The notes under the pieces: generated by a model
What the model was told of the DNA's origin: nothing
What the model saw: the letters and a program-made list of their open reading frames with translations, nothing else
The model's database searches: none
Position numbers and translations under genes: made by a program
Shown: positions 1 to 7,478 of the stretch, piece by piece
Layout: the number at the start of each line of letters is the position of its first letter
Numbering within the stretch: position 1 is the stretch's first letter
Source of the DNA: Chromera velia
Taxonomy: Eukaryota > Sar > Chromeraceae
DNA length: 11,515 nt
Assembly: GCA_018398765.1 (NCBI GenBank)
Contig: JAHBMJ010000483.1
Coordinates: forward strand, 35,161 to 46,675
Direction: 5' to 3'

Positions 1-182
1 GCAATCTCCACCCTTTCACTGCACTTTTCTCTTCTCTTCATACTGAACGAGACAGAACGAAATCTGTCAAAGTAACAGCTTATCCATCCTCCACCTCGTC
101 CACTAGTCCAAATGAGACCGGACCTCTTCCTCTTGTCGTGAACGAGCAACTTCGGAGGAACTTCCAAGCGTTAAACAGGTAG
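1..182 (+). CDS. 3' end of an upstream gene, unknown product (partial)
   Basis: An open frame enters from the left edge with codons starting at base 3 and stays open to TAG at 180-182, giving about 59 residues. The composition is protein-like: Ser/Thr/Pro-rich in the middle (TAYPSSTSSTSPNETGPLP), then LVVNEQLRRNFQALNR at the end. I do not recognise a family. The reading may simply stop at TAG. Alternatively CAG|gtagca at 178/179 is a splice donor: joining to the acceptor cacag at 229-233 (a 55-nt intron) keeps the frame and runs to TAA at 316-318, adding the residues RVFTLRFCGPVKC and about 15 more. The donor is weaker than the GTGAGT/GTCAGT donors elsewhere here and the intron would be shorter than its neighbours, so I report the shorter version. 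With no start visible and only composition as support, confidence is low. Confidence 0.35.
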   Translation, partial: NLHPFTALFSSLHTERDRTKSVKVTAYPSSTSSTSPNETGPLPLVVNEQLRRNFQALNR

Positions 183-957
183 CAATGATTTACTTGTTTT
201 TTCGCTTTTAAAGGTGTATGCATATTCGCACAGAGTCTTTACATTGAGATTTTGTGGCCCCGTAAAGTGTGGGAATTTGGGGGGCTCTTTCAATAAGCCG
301 ATCGTACCAGAATTATAAATGTGTCGATCAGACTGAAAAAGATACTCCCTGGCACCATTTCCATCCATTTTCTTCCTCTCTTCCCTCCACCTTTTCCTCG
401 ATTCGAAGAGCTCCAGTTCCATTTCCACGCAATTTCATGACTCCTCACCCATACCGGATGGCGTATTGATAACAGAATCCTGACTCTGTGACGGTGGGAT
501 CGGATATGGTGAGAGAGTCAGCAGAAAGGCAGGTAGAGAGGGCTTCGGTTTCTTTGGAATCCGTCTTCTAGAGTTTCTGGGTCTTTGGGTTGCTTTTAGG
601 TCATTTCTTGTCCGTTGCTGTGGTCGCCGTCGCAGTACATCCATTTACAGGCTCTGTAGCGATTCTTCTTGATAGCATATTCCATGCAGCGTATGCTCTG
701 AGTCGCTTGTTTGCAATTCGCATGACTTCCCGAAGCGCCTATCTAATCCTCATTCTGTCTCAGATTCGTCGTTCTTCTGTTCCGTCCCGCACGCGCAAGG
801 GAAGGGCGGCAATTCTTGGACAGTTCTTTATTTCAAACGGATTTGACTTCTTTTCTTGCCCCCGGCGATGGGGAAAGACTCGACAAGAAAGGCGAAGGAA
901 GCAAAGCGCAGCCTTCCCGCTGCCAACCAAGTGACTGTCGCGCCAGAACACTGTTAG
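183..957. other. Mostly non-coding region upstream of the HAD-like gene
   Basis: No convincing gene is seen. It could hold the 3' UTR of the left-edge gene and the promoter and 5' UTR of the HAD-like gene. Base 506 begins ATG followed directly by gtgaga, a donor matching that of exon 2. If the ATG is a one-codon coding exon spliced to 958, it would give the HAD-like protein a start (MDNRV...). The same ATG also opens a 21-codon reading frame ending with TAG at 569-571. A minus-strand open stretch at 428-171 and a plus-strand one at 590-934 lack support and were not called. Confidence 0.4.
868..957 (+). other. Possible N-terminal extension of the HAD-like gene, ending in an in-frame TAG
   Basis: ATG at 868-870 has a purine at -3 and G at +4. 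It opens a frame identical to that of the catalytic exon: MGKDSTRKAKEAKRSLPAAN, then QVTVAPEHC, then TAG at 955-957, followed immediately by DNRVNCIILDWDDT. A lesion, a base error, stop readthrough, or a 27-nt intron (gtgact...ttag, 931-957, which keeps frame) would each explain it. A 27-nt intron is far below the 118-363 nt of the other introns here. The rival explanation is that this stretch lies inside a larger 5' intron ending at ttag (957). Confidence 0.35.
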
Positions 958-3623
958 GATAACCGAGTCAATTGCATCATCCTGGACTGGGATGACACTC
1001 TTTGTCCCTCGTGGTGGATGACGTGCAACTTGGGGGTCTCCAAAGGTTTCCTAATGGAATTGGTGAACCGCAAAAAGTCAGTAGACCGGCTCAGAAACAC
1101 GGTGAGTTCCTTGCAAGAAAGGGCCTCAAAACATCGGGACAGTGCATGTAGATGCGCTTGGTGATGATTCCACACAGAGAAAGGACCTTCTTATTCCGAA
1201 TCCCTACCTGTGTACATCTCTCCTTCACTTCACATACTTTTCCTTCTCATACGTACATACGCAGACAATGTCATGCATTTGCGCACCCTGCATTTCCTCA
1301 ATCGCATACGGATGTACACATCAATACACACATGTCGTGTGCATTCAATTGCAGATGCCCGAGAGAATATCAGAGCTTCAGGAGAGGTTTTTCATTGAGG
1401 CGGATTTCAACCTGAAGGCACAGAAAAGAGGCTCCGCTGTCCTTGTGTTTCCGGAAGGTCAACGCGACCAGCTGAGAGAGCTGCAGCATTCGGCAACGGA
1501 CACGCTGGAGGCCGCTCTGGCAGCCGTGAGGGGGAACGCCAAGGATGTAGTCATCATCACGAATGCGAAGGAACAATGGAGGGAGACGACGGCCCGTCTA
1601 CTGCTTCCTCAGTTGTATGCGTTCATACAAAAGAGGAAGATCAAGGTCATCTCTGCATGGGATGAGTATGAGGCCTTACTGAGAAGCACCAAGGTGAGAT
1701 CTTTTTTGTCATACGACTCCATTTTCTTGATTTAATTTGGTGGTCTTGCTCTCCTTTGCACTCGGAGGCTGAGTTCTGTGGAGTCGCTGAGGATGCGAGG
1801 AGAGTATACGTGAGGTTTGCCTGTGTGTGAGATGGAGGAAGAGATGTCATCTGTCTGTCCTGGCACCATCTGTCTGCGTGTACACCCATTGTTTGGTTGG
1901 TTGGAAGGTTCTCTTGTCATTTGAACGACCTGAGTGGGATTGAAGTGACGACTCAAAGATTGTATTCCATGCGCATGTGTGCAGTACCGCGAGGTTGTCA
2001 AAAAAACTGTGGAAAGTCTGCTGTTGCAACTAGGAGCGGATCACAGACCTAGATATAAGGTCAGACTGATGACTGGATGGTCCTTTGTCTTCATTTGACG
2101 TTTTCCCCTTTTTGTTCTCAGTTAGTGTGACTGTGCCCCGGGTGGCTCACACATTCTCAATGAAGTTAAAGAAAGCTGGCTGTGTATCGTCTTTCGCTCC
2201 CATCCATGCAAACAGCAAAATCCGATGTGTTTCTACCTCGTTTCTCCATTTGTCCTTCCAAAAATTGTATTTGCACAGACAGTGTAGAGAAGCAAGAGCA
2301 CAATATAGCTGACAATAAATTCATTGTTTTTCTTGCATAATGCGAGTGCCGTCTCGCTGATGATGAATACAGCCCGTGGCCTTCGCAAAATGGCTGCACG
2401 ATCGTGAAGGGGACAGAGGTAGAGAGGTGTCATCGGCTTCAGGAGCTCTTCAAGTTAGTTGCCTCTGCCTGAACGTGCTGTCAGTTGGAGACTCACTCGG
2501 AGATGCAGAGGCCCTGAGAGCAGTCGCGAGGTCAGTCAGCAAATGCACGCAAAGAAAAAGAGGGAGGAATAGTCAGAGGGCTCATCCCATCCATACAAAG
2601 CTGCAGAATGAAAAACATTAGTAGAGAAGCAGAATGAAAAAGATTAGTAGAGAAGGAGAGAGGGAGTCTATCCAAAGAACATGCACGCGAAGAGGTTCTC
2701 TTGGGAACGAAGGACCATTTCTAGTCCTCTCACGTATATGCACACTGCACATGGCCCCAGGGCCTTTGCATCCCTCTCCCCTTCCTTGACTCTGATTGTC
2801 TCCTACCCTCACATCTCCCTGTCTGTCCTCACCCTCTTCTTACCTTCATTTTCTATCCCCCCAATCCTTTGCATATCTTTCCTTGCCCTTTAGAGATTGC
2901 CACTCTTGGTTCTCCTGTGGGTATGTGAAGACGCTGAAGCTCAAAGACAGACCCTCAATCGAGGAGCTCACCGACCAACTCAAGCACTTGCCCACCGCCC
3001 TGCCCACGATCATGAGAGAGGAGTTCTCCCTCTCACCCACAGTTTCCCTGGACGTCATCCAAGCTGTCCGACAGAGAAGAGAGGGAGTCCGTATTTTTGA
3101 GTGGAAGACGAACGTCACCCCCCCCTACTTCATCTCCAGCGGCACGGAGCAAGCTCCTGTCCTTTTCCCCTCCATACACCCACTGCCAGAAAAGGCTTCT
3201 TCGACTGATTCGGTCAACACGTCTGCAGGGGGTGTCATTGAAGGCCAGGCATCAGGGACAGCTGGTGGCGATGGATCGCACAAGAAGACAGTGAAGGAGA
3301 GGGGAAAGAAGAAGAAGGCCGGTAAGAACATTGACGAACACAAGACCAAACTCACGAAAAGTGGGCAGAACATTGGCACGGACAAGACCACAAAATTATC
3401 AAGCCCTCCCGACTCGGAGGGCACCCGACAAGGTTGTCCCACTGTATCGGACTCCCCCTCTCTGCGGAACGCTTCTGCACGTTTTGTCGGCACTTCCTCC
3501 TCAGCTTCTGCCTCTGCCTCCTCGAGCGCTTCCGCTGGATGGGTTGCGAGGGGACCCGCACAGATGGAAGACAAAGACGAGGAACTCTCAGGAGACGTTG
3601 AGGTTCCTGAACCTCGTCTTTGA
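958..3623 (+). CDS. HAD-superfamily hydrolase-like protein, five exons, 5' end unresolved
   Basis: Exons read from the sequence: 958-1101, 1355-1693, 1985-2059, 2373-2530 and 2894-3623 (TGA stop), about 481 residues. Donors are gtgagt, gtgaga, gtcaga, gtcagt; acceptors are ttgcag, gtgcag, tacag, tttag. The first three junctions are phase 0; the last splits an Arg codon as AG|A, so all frames match. HAD-fold signatures appear in order: DWDDT at residues 10-14 (motif I, nucleophile and general acid/base Asp), VVIITNA near 112-118 (motif II Thr), and GDSLGD at 225-230 (acidic motif IV). The stretch VKTLKLKDRPSIEEL (about 250-264) resembles the segment following the last motif in protist and algal members with a DWDDT motif. 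A phosphohydrolase-type, Mg-dependent activity is expected from the family, but the substrate is unknown. After about residue 330 the protein becomes low complexity: Lys-rich near 366-384, a duplicated ~14-residue motif at 382 and 396, a Ser/Ala run near 440-454 and an acidic end. Start 958 is the first codon after an in-frame TAG; the true initiator lies upstream (868 or 506 are candidates). Domain assignment is firm; exon 3 and the N-terminus are less certain. Confidence 0.82.
2603..2654 (+). repeat. 26-bp tandem duplication in intron 4
   Basis: Two adjacent 26-bp copies begin at 2603 and 2629 with GCAGAATGAAAAA and differ at one position (C versus G before ATTAGTAGAGAA). They lie in the 363-nt intron between exons 4 and 5 of the HAD-like gene. 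The intron otherwise holds pyrimidine-rich sequence approaching the acceptor at 2893. Confidence 0.85.
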
Positions 3624-4031
3624 GTGCATACATAGGCCGGCGGCGCATGCATTGACTTCATAGTTGCATGCTGTGCATGAATGTGTACGTCGTGACTTAT
3701 GGGTGCAAAGGGAACCTGAGCGTGTGCATTGATTGAAGGAAAGATCCCGTCGACGTTGTCGTCTACGTTTTCATTGACACCATGCTGATTGACTGTCATC
3801 TTTCTCTCCGTATTTCTTTCGGAGAGGGTGGGGGGGAATCGACCAAGAAACAGAGGAACCGAGAGGAAGAATTCAGGAGGATCTGAAGCAAGGGGAGCAC
3901 GAAATGTGGGGGTGCGTGGAAGTGGGTTGACAATGGCATTCGTGGGGGGGCGCGGAGCAGTCCCTACTCAGGTGGCAGCTCTCTTATCCCCTCGAGTTTC
4001 GTCGTCCCTCCAGTTAACGGCAATGCCGTGA
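3624..4031. other. Spacer after the HAD-like gene, no gene seen
   Basis: The first part probably contains the 3' UTR of the HAD-like gene; no AATAAA signal is visible. From about 3830 the plus strand becomes purine-rich with two 7-base G runs (3830-3836 and 3944-3950). Short coding-like fragments such as ESTKKQRNREEEFRRI end in stops, so this may be the worn 5' part of the coding-like tract that follows. Confidence 0.5.
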
Positions 4032-4473
4032 AGACTGACGGCCGTTCGGAAGTACATCGAGAATGCTGTGAGGAAGAAGGCAATCAAGGTTGCGGAGTTG
4101 GAAAGGAAGGAGAGGAGAAGCACGCAAAGAAGGGGGCCTGGGGAAAGGGCATGCATGAGGGGACAGCAAAAAGCAGAAGGGTGTGAAGGAGGTTCAGGAC
4201 GTGACTGAAGAGGCAAAGGAGGTGAAGAAAGAGGAGAGGGGAGAAGTAGAGGTCGAAGTCGAGATCGAGATGAAAGATCTTAGTGGGTGAATTGTGCAGT
4301 CACTGTGGAGGGAGACACACGGAAGTAAAGTGAGTGGAGTGGTTGTCTTGAGTAAAGAAGTGTTGAACAATGGACTGTCAGTAAAGAAAAACAGGATTGA
4401 GGCCCATTGGAGGGAAGGCGGTCAGCAGCATCGGTGTCTTCGGCAAGTCAAGAAGGGGATGAAAGGGGAGTGA
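4032..4473 (+). pseudogene. Degenerate coding-like tract, unknown family
   Basis: Protein-like composition moves between frames. One frame from 4032 gives KYIENAVRKKAIKVAELER and continues basic to about 4140. Another frame from 4159 gives GVKEVQDVTEEAKEVKKEER and then an alternating acidic run to TGA at 4288-4290. The same frame reopens at once as IVQSLWRETHGSKVSG...VLSKEVLNNGLSVKKNRIEAHW and ends at TGA 4471-4473. The charged, coiled-coil-like composition on one strand only, with a frame change and a stop inside, suggests a decayed gene, a gene with introns I cannot place, or assembly indels. It leads directly into the better-supported exon pair at 4401-4875 and may be the same gene. A strong-looking donor (gtgagt at 4330) could splice to cag at 4500-4502 in phase 0, but that acceptor lacks a pyrimidine tract. 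No family recognised. Confidence 0.35.
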
Positions 4474-4875
4474 AAGAATGCATGAAGGGAAATGGGGGTC
4501 AGGTGGGAGGGGTTGGGAGGGAGGGGGCTTCAATTGAAGTGGGACTGGCGACTTTGGACGTGTACAGCGGAAGAGCAAGGTCTTCTGTCCGAGTCGTGAG
4601 TGGTCCTGCTGAGGTCCCCTTCTTTCATGCCGACTATGTTTTCTGTTTTATGCAGCCATAGAAGATATGTTCTTTTTCTCTGTATTACCCTTTCTCTTAC
4701 TCTCTTCTTCCAGACAGTAGACAAAGCTCTTTCCTTTCGGCATTTTGAGGAGGAGCAGAAGGAAAGAAGACACAAGCAGGCGGGAGGGGCACTTTTGTCT
4801 GCGAAAGGAGGGGCTCCTCACTCTTTTGTTCCAGTGCGGCAGCAGAAAAATAAAAAGAGAGAGGAGAAATATTGA
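4401..4875 (+). CDS. Two 3'-terminal exons of an unrecognised gene (5' end unresolved)
   Basis: An open frame following a stop at 4398-4400 runs to a donor tc|gtgagt at 4595/4596 and encodes residues ending GASIEVGLATLDVYSGRARS and SVRV. A 118-nt intron ends in a strong pyrimidine tract and ttccag (acceptor at 4713). The second exon, 4714-4875, reads TVDKALSFRHFEEEQKERRH, continues KQAGGALLSAKGGAPHSF, and finishes NKKREEKY before TGA. Both ends are phase 0, so the join is in frame although the intron length is not a multiple of three; a chance ORF pair would meet this condition one time in three. The C-terminus is basic and charged, like a nuclear or RNA-associated tail, but no domain is recognised. 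No ATG for this frame is visible, so upstream exons are needed; the coding-like tract just before is the obvious candidate. Confidence 0.42.
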
Positions 4876-5328
4876 TGCAGAAAAGATCCGTTTTTTAGGG
4901 AACAGATTTATGTACTAGTACTCTCACCTTTCTCTCTTTCTCTGAAAAAAACTGTGGTCGATCGTTCTTTTCTTCCCTGAATTGAGTCTCTCACCAACAG
5001 AGTGAGTCTCTATCGTGTTCCCATCACGTGGGAAGTCTCTTTTCTATGTTTCTACCGGCCGGCCTGTCTGTCTACATGCAAGCATTTGTCTCACTGCATG
5101 TCGAGGGTATCGAAAACAAAACAATGAAAATGAACTTGCGCACAGTGACTTCCTTTTCCGTCTTTTTTCTCTCTGTGTTTCCCTGAAGAAAGTCGCTTTT
5201 TCATTCTCACTTTTCTCTTCTATGCCTCTTGCGTGTCTCTTTGCGGTACTGGCTTCGAACCATTCTTCGTCAGTGTCACTTCACCTGCAACAAGCCGAGT
5301 TTGAGACGGGTGGGACATGGAGAGTGGG
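4876..5328. other. Pyrimidine-rich intergenic region, no gene seen
   Basis: The plus strand is rich in TTTC/TCTC runs. A 106-codon open stretch at 5015-5335 translates to a Phe/Ser/Leu-rich string typical of pyrimidine-rich non-coding DNA and runs into the minisatellite, so it is not called. The first part may be the 3' UTR of the preceding gene. Confidence 0.5.
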
Positions 5329-6349
5329 TGAGTGAGTGAGTGAGGGTACGCGCTCATGCATTAGTGAGTGCATGCGTGAGTGAGGGTACGCGCTCATGCA
5401 TTAGTGAGTGCGTGAGTGAGTGAGTGTAGGCGTTCATGCATTGGTGAGTGCGTGCGTGAGTGAGTGTACGCGCTCATGTATTTGTGAGTGCGTGCGTGCA
5501 TGAGTGTACGCGCTCATGCATTTGTGAGTGCGTGAGTGAGTGAGTGTATGCGCTCATGCATTGGTGAGTGCGTGCGTGAGTGAGGGTACGCGCTCATGCG
5601 TTTATGAGTGCGTGAGTGAGTGAGTGTACGCGCTCATGAATTTGTGAGTGCGTGCGTGAGTGAGTGAGTGTACGCGCTCGTGCATTGGTGAGTGCGTGTG
5701 TGAGTGAGCGGGTGCTCTCATGCATTTGTGAGTGCGTGCGTGAGTGAGGGTATGCGCTCATGCATTAGTGAGTGAGTGAGTGCGTGCGTGAGTGAGTGTA
5801 CGCGTTCATGCATTTATGGGTGCGTGAGTGAGTGAGTGTACGCGTTCATGCATTTGTGAGTGCGTGCGTGAGTGAGTGTACGCGCTCGTGCATTGGTGAG
5901 TGCGTACGTGAGTGAGTGGGTGCCCTCATGCATTAGTGAGTGCGTGCGTGAGTGAGGGTACACGCTCATGCATTAGTGATTGCATGCGTGAATGAGTGTA
6001 CGCGCTTGTGCATTGGTGAGTGCGTGCGTGAGTGAGTGGGTGCCCTCATGCATTAGTGAGTGCGTGCGTGAGGGTACGCGCTCATGTATTAGTGAGTGCG
6101 TGCATGAGTGAGTGTACGCGTTCATGCATTGGTGCATGCGTGAATGAGTGAGTGAGTGAGTGTACGCGTTCATGCATTGGTGAGTGCTTGAGTGCACGAG
6201 TGAGTGAGTGTATGCGCTCATGCATTGGTGAGTGCGTGAATGAGTGAGTGAGTGTAGGCGTTCATGCATTATTGAATACGTGCGTGAGTGCAGTGGGTGC
6301 GTGCATGATTGATGGCACGTCTGCATGACTGAGTGCGTTCGTGAGTGAA
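5329..6349 (+). repeat. GTGA-rich minisatellite, about 23 units of ~41 bp
   Basis: The unit combines GTGAGTGCGTGCGTGAGTGA with GTACGCGCTCATGCATT. Counting the CTCATGCATT-type core (allowing variants such as TTCATGCATT and CTCGTGCATT) gives 23 occurrences between about 5352 and 6270, a mean spacing of about 41 bp. Spacing varies because the internal GTGA count varies. Higher-order structure is visible: a three-unit block with a CTCGTG or CTTGTG core followed by GGGTGCYCTCATGCATT recurs near 5675, 5883 and 6003. Long alternating purine-pyrimidine stretches (GTGCGTGCGTG, GTGTACGCG) are present. The minus strand is open over part of it (6326-5973) and reads as Thr-His-Ser-rich repeats, a by-product of the repeat and not a gene. 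Confidence 0.95.
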
Positions 6350-6960
6350 TTGAATTTCCTTGGTGAGGGAGGGCAGGCGAGCACGCGGGCCGGCAGGAGA
6401 GGAGGTTGGAAAGAGATGCGAGGGAATGGGTGGGCGTATGGGAAAATGGTCGACGTTTAAAGGGGGAAATTTAAAAAGGCAACTCTTCAGAATTCCGTTA
6501 TCCTGTCTCTATGTCTGTCTCGTTCGTTCCCATTCTGTCAAGAGAAGTACATTGAAAGCCCTTCAACTTCTGGTGCAGATAAGACTGTTTGTCTCTTTAA
6601 TTTGTCTTTTGCACACAGAATTCCAGGGAAGGGGGGGGGTTCCAACGGACCGGTTTCTCGTTTTTGTCACAATGGTTTCTCTCTTCTCTGTCTTATACCA
6701 CTTGTATGCCACTTGCATGTCTCTAACATGCATACTTCGATCTTTGTGCGTAGAAGTCTTTCTGAGGATACGAATTTCCGCGCTGATTGAAAATGAAGGC
6801 ATGCCAACCTCCTTTTGGCATATGTTCTTCTCTTTTGTTTGGTGTGGAATAAATCTTTTGTTTGAAATTAATATTGATGCTGCTTGATTATATTGTTTTA
6901 TATGAGGACTATAAATACCATTAATATCAATTTCTAACTTATTATGATACTCTGCAGGTA
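6350..6960. other. Spacer between minisatellite and AT-rich repeat; weak open frame only
   Basis: A stop-free plus-strand frame runs 6354-6887 (TGA at 6885-6887), but it has no ATG until 6426. Its product is a Gly/Arg-rich segment followed by T-rich-derived hydrophobic residues with no motif. It contains a 9-base G run at 6631-6639. AATAAA occurs at 6848, so a transcript end is possible. After about 6885 the sequence is strongly AT-rich. I do not call a gene. Confidence 0.45.
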
Positions 6961-7267
6961 GTTGGGATTTTACACGATTTTAGGCTGGGTTTTTATGGAA
7001 TTTTAGCAGATTTTATGGGATTTTAACAAGGATTTTAGCGGATTTTATGGGATTTTGGCTGAGAATCTAGCGAACTATTAAGCTGTAAGATTTTAAATTT
7101 GTCAATTCGTCAAAAATCTAGGTAAAATTCTAGGTAAAATCCCATAAAATCTGCTAAAAATTGCCTGAAATCTTATAAAATGTGCTAAGATTTTAAATTT
7201 TTAAATTCGGTAGATTGCTAGTCAAAATCCGCTAAAGTACTAGCTAAAATCCCATAAAATCTTAGCC
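6961..7267. repeat. AT-rich inverted and direct repeat block (foldback-like)
   Basis: The 17-mer GATTTTATGGGATTTTA occurs at 7009-7025 and, with one change, at 7041-7057. Its exact reverse complement TAAAATCCCATAAAATC occurs at 7135-7151 and 7245-7261. The pairing extends: AATTTTAGCA before the left copy matches the reverse complement of the sequence after the 7135 copy with one extra base. The right half is itself duplicated: TAAGATTTTAAATTT is present at 7086-7100 and 7186-7200, exactly 100 bp apart. No open frame of note is present. It may be a non-autonomous foldback or MITE-like element, or a locally expanded satellite; terminal boundaries and target duplications are not resolved. Confidence 0.75.
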
Positions 7268-7342
7268 TTTTTTTTTTATTTTTGAATAAGGAAGTGTATT
7301 TGACTAAAATCCTGGATAGGATAGGAGAGGATAACATTAATG

Positions 7343-7460
7343 TCTGGAGGATTGGCCTCCTGCCCCAATGCCGAGCGCTCGACGTGCGGCGTCTAGGAAA
7401 AGCACATACACGCGTCGGACCTTCCTGGCCGGCCCGCACAGGCCAAAAAGACCTGTGCCG
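7343..7460. other. GC-rich island with short hairpins
   Basis: Between AT-rich DNA on the left and the retrotransposon on the right lies a GC-rich stretch with several small inverted repeats: GGAGG-attgg-CCTCC (7346-7360), the palindrome CGAGCGCTCG (7372-7381), GACG-tgcgg-CGTC (7381-7393) and GCACAGG-9 nt-CCTGTGC (7436-7458). On the minus strand it would follow the retrotransposon coding end, so it could be the structured 3' tail of that element. A T10 run at 7269-7278 (A10 on the minus strand) lies just beyond it. tRNA folding was considered and not supported. Confidence 0.45.
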
Positions 7461-7478
7461 CAAACTGTTTATGTGATA

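Noticed and set aside
171-428. Minus-strand 85-codon frame with plausible protein composition
   Set aside because: Its first codon is GTG (first ATG at 422-420), no motif is recognised, and it overlaps a possible plus-strand exon at 234-318, so it may be an antisense shadow.
590-934. Plus-strand 114-codon frame upstream of the HAD-like gene
   Set aside because: Starts with TTG, has no motif, and overlaps the ATG at 868 in another frame.
3125-3799. Minus-strand 224-codon frame
   Set aside because: Antisense to the last exon of the HAD-like gene; its Ser/Glu runs mirror the Ser/Ala- and Lys-rich coding strand.
4889-4901. TTTAGGG telomere-like heptamer
   Set aside because: Only one copy in T-rich sequence; no tandem array.
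5251-5261. tRNA B-box-like GGTTCGAAGCC on the minus strand
   Set aside because: The flanking T-stem has a mismatch, and no matching acceptor stem or A box is found at the expected distance.
5973-6326. 117-codon minus-strand frame with Thr-His-Ser-rich repeats
   Set aside because: It lies wholly within the minisatellite; being open is a by-product of the repeat, and neighbouring units break the frame.
5329-6349. Possible CRISPR-like array
   Set aside because: There are no unique spacers; variable parts are GTGA-type expansions of the repeat itself. It is a eukaryotic minisatellite.
6354-6887. Plus-strand open frame of about 175 codons
   Set aside because: No ATG until 6426, Gly/Arg-rich then T-rich hydrophobic composition, no motif, and a 9-base G run inside. 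Probably chance, though transcription would reopen the question.
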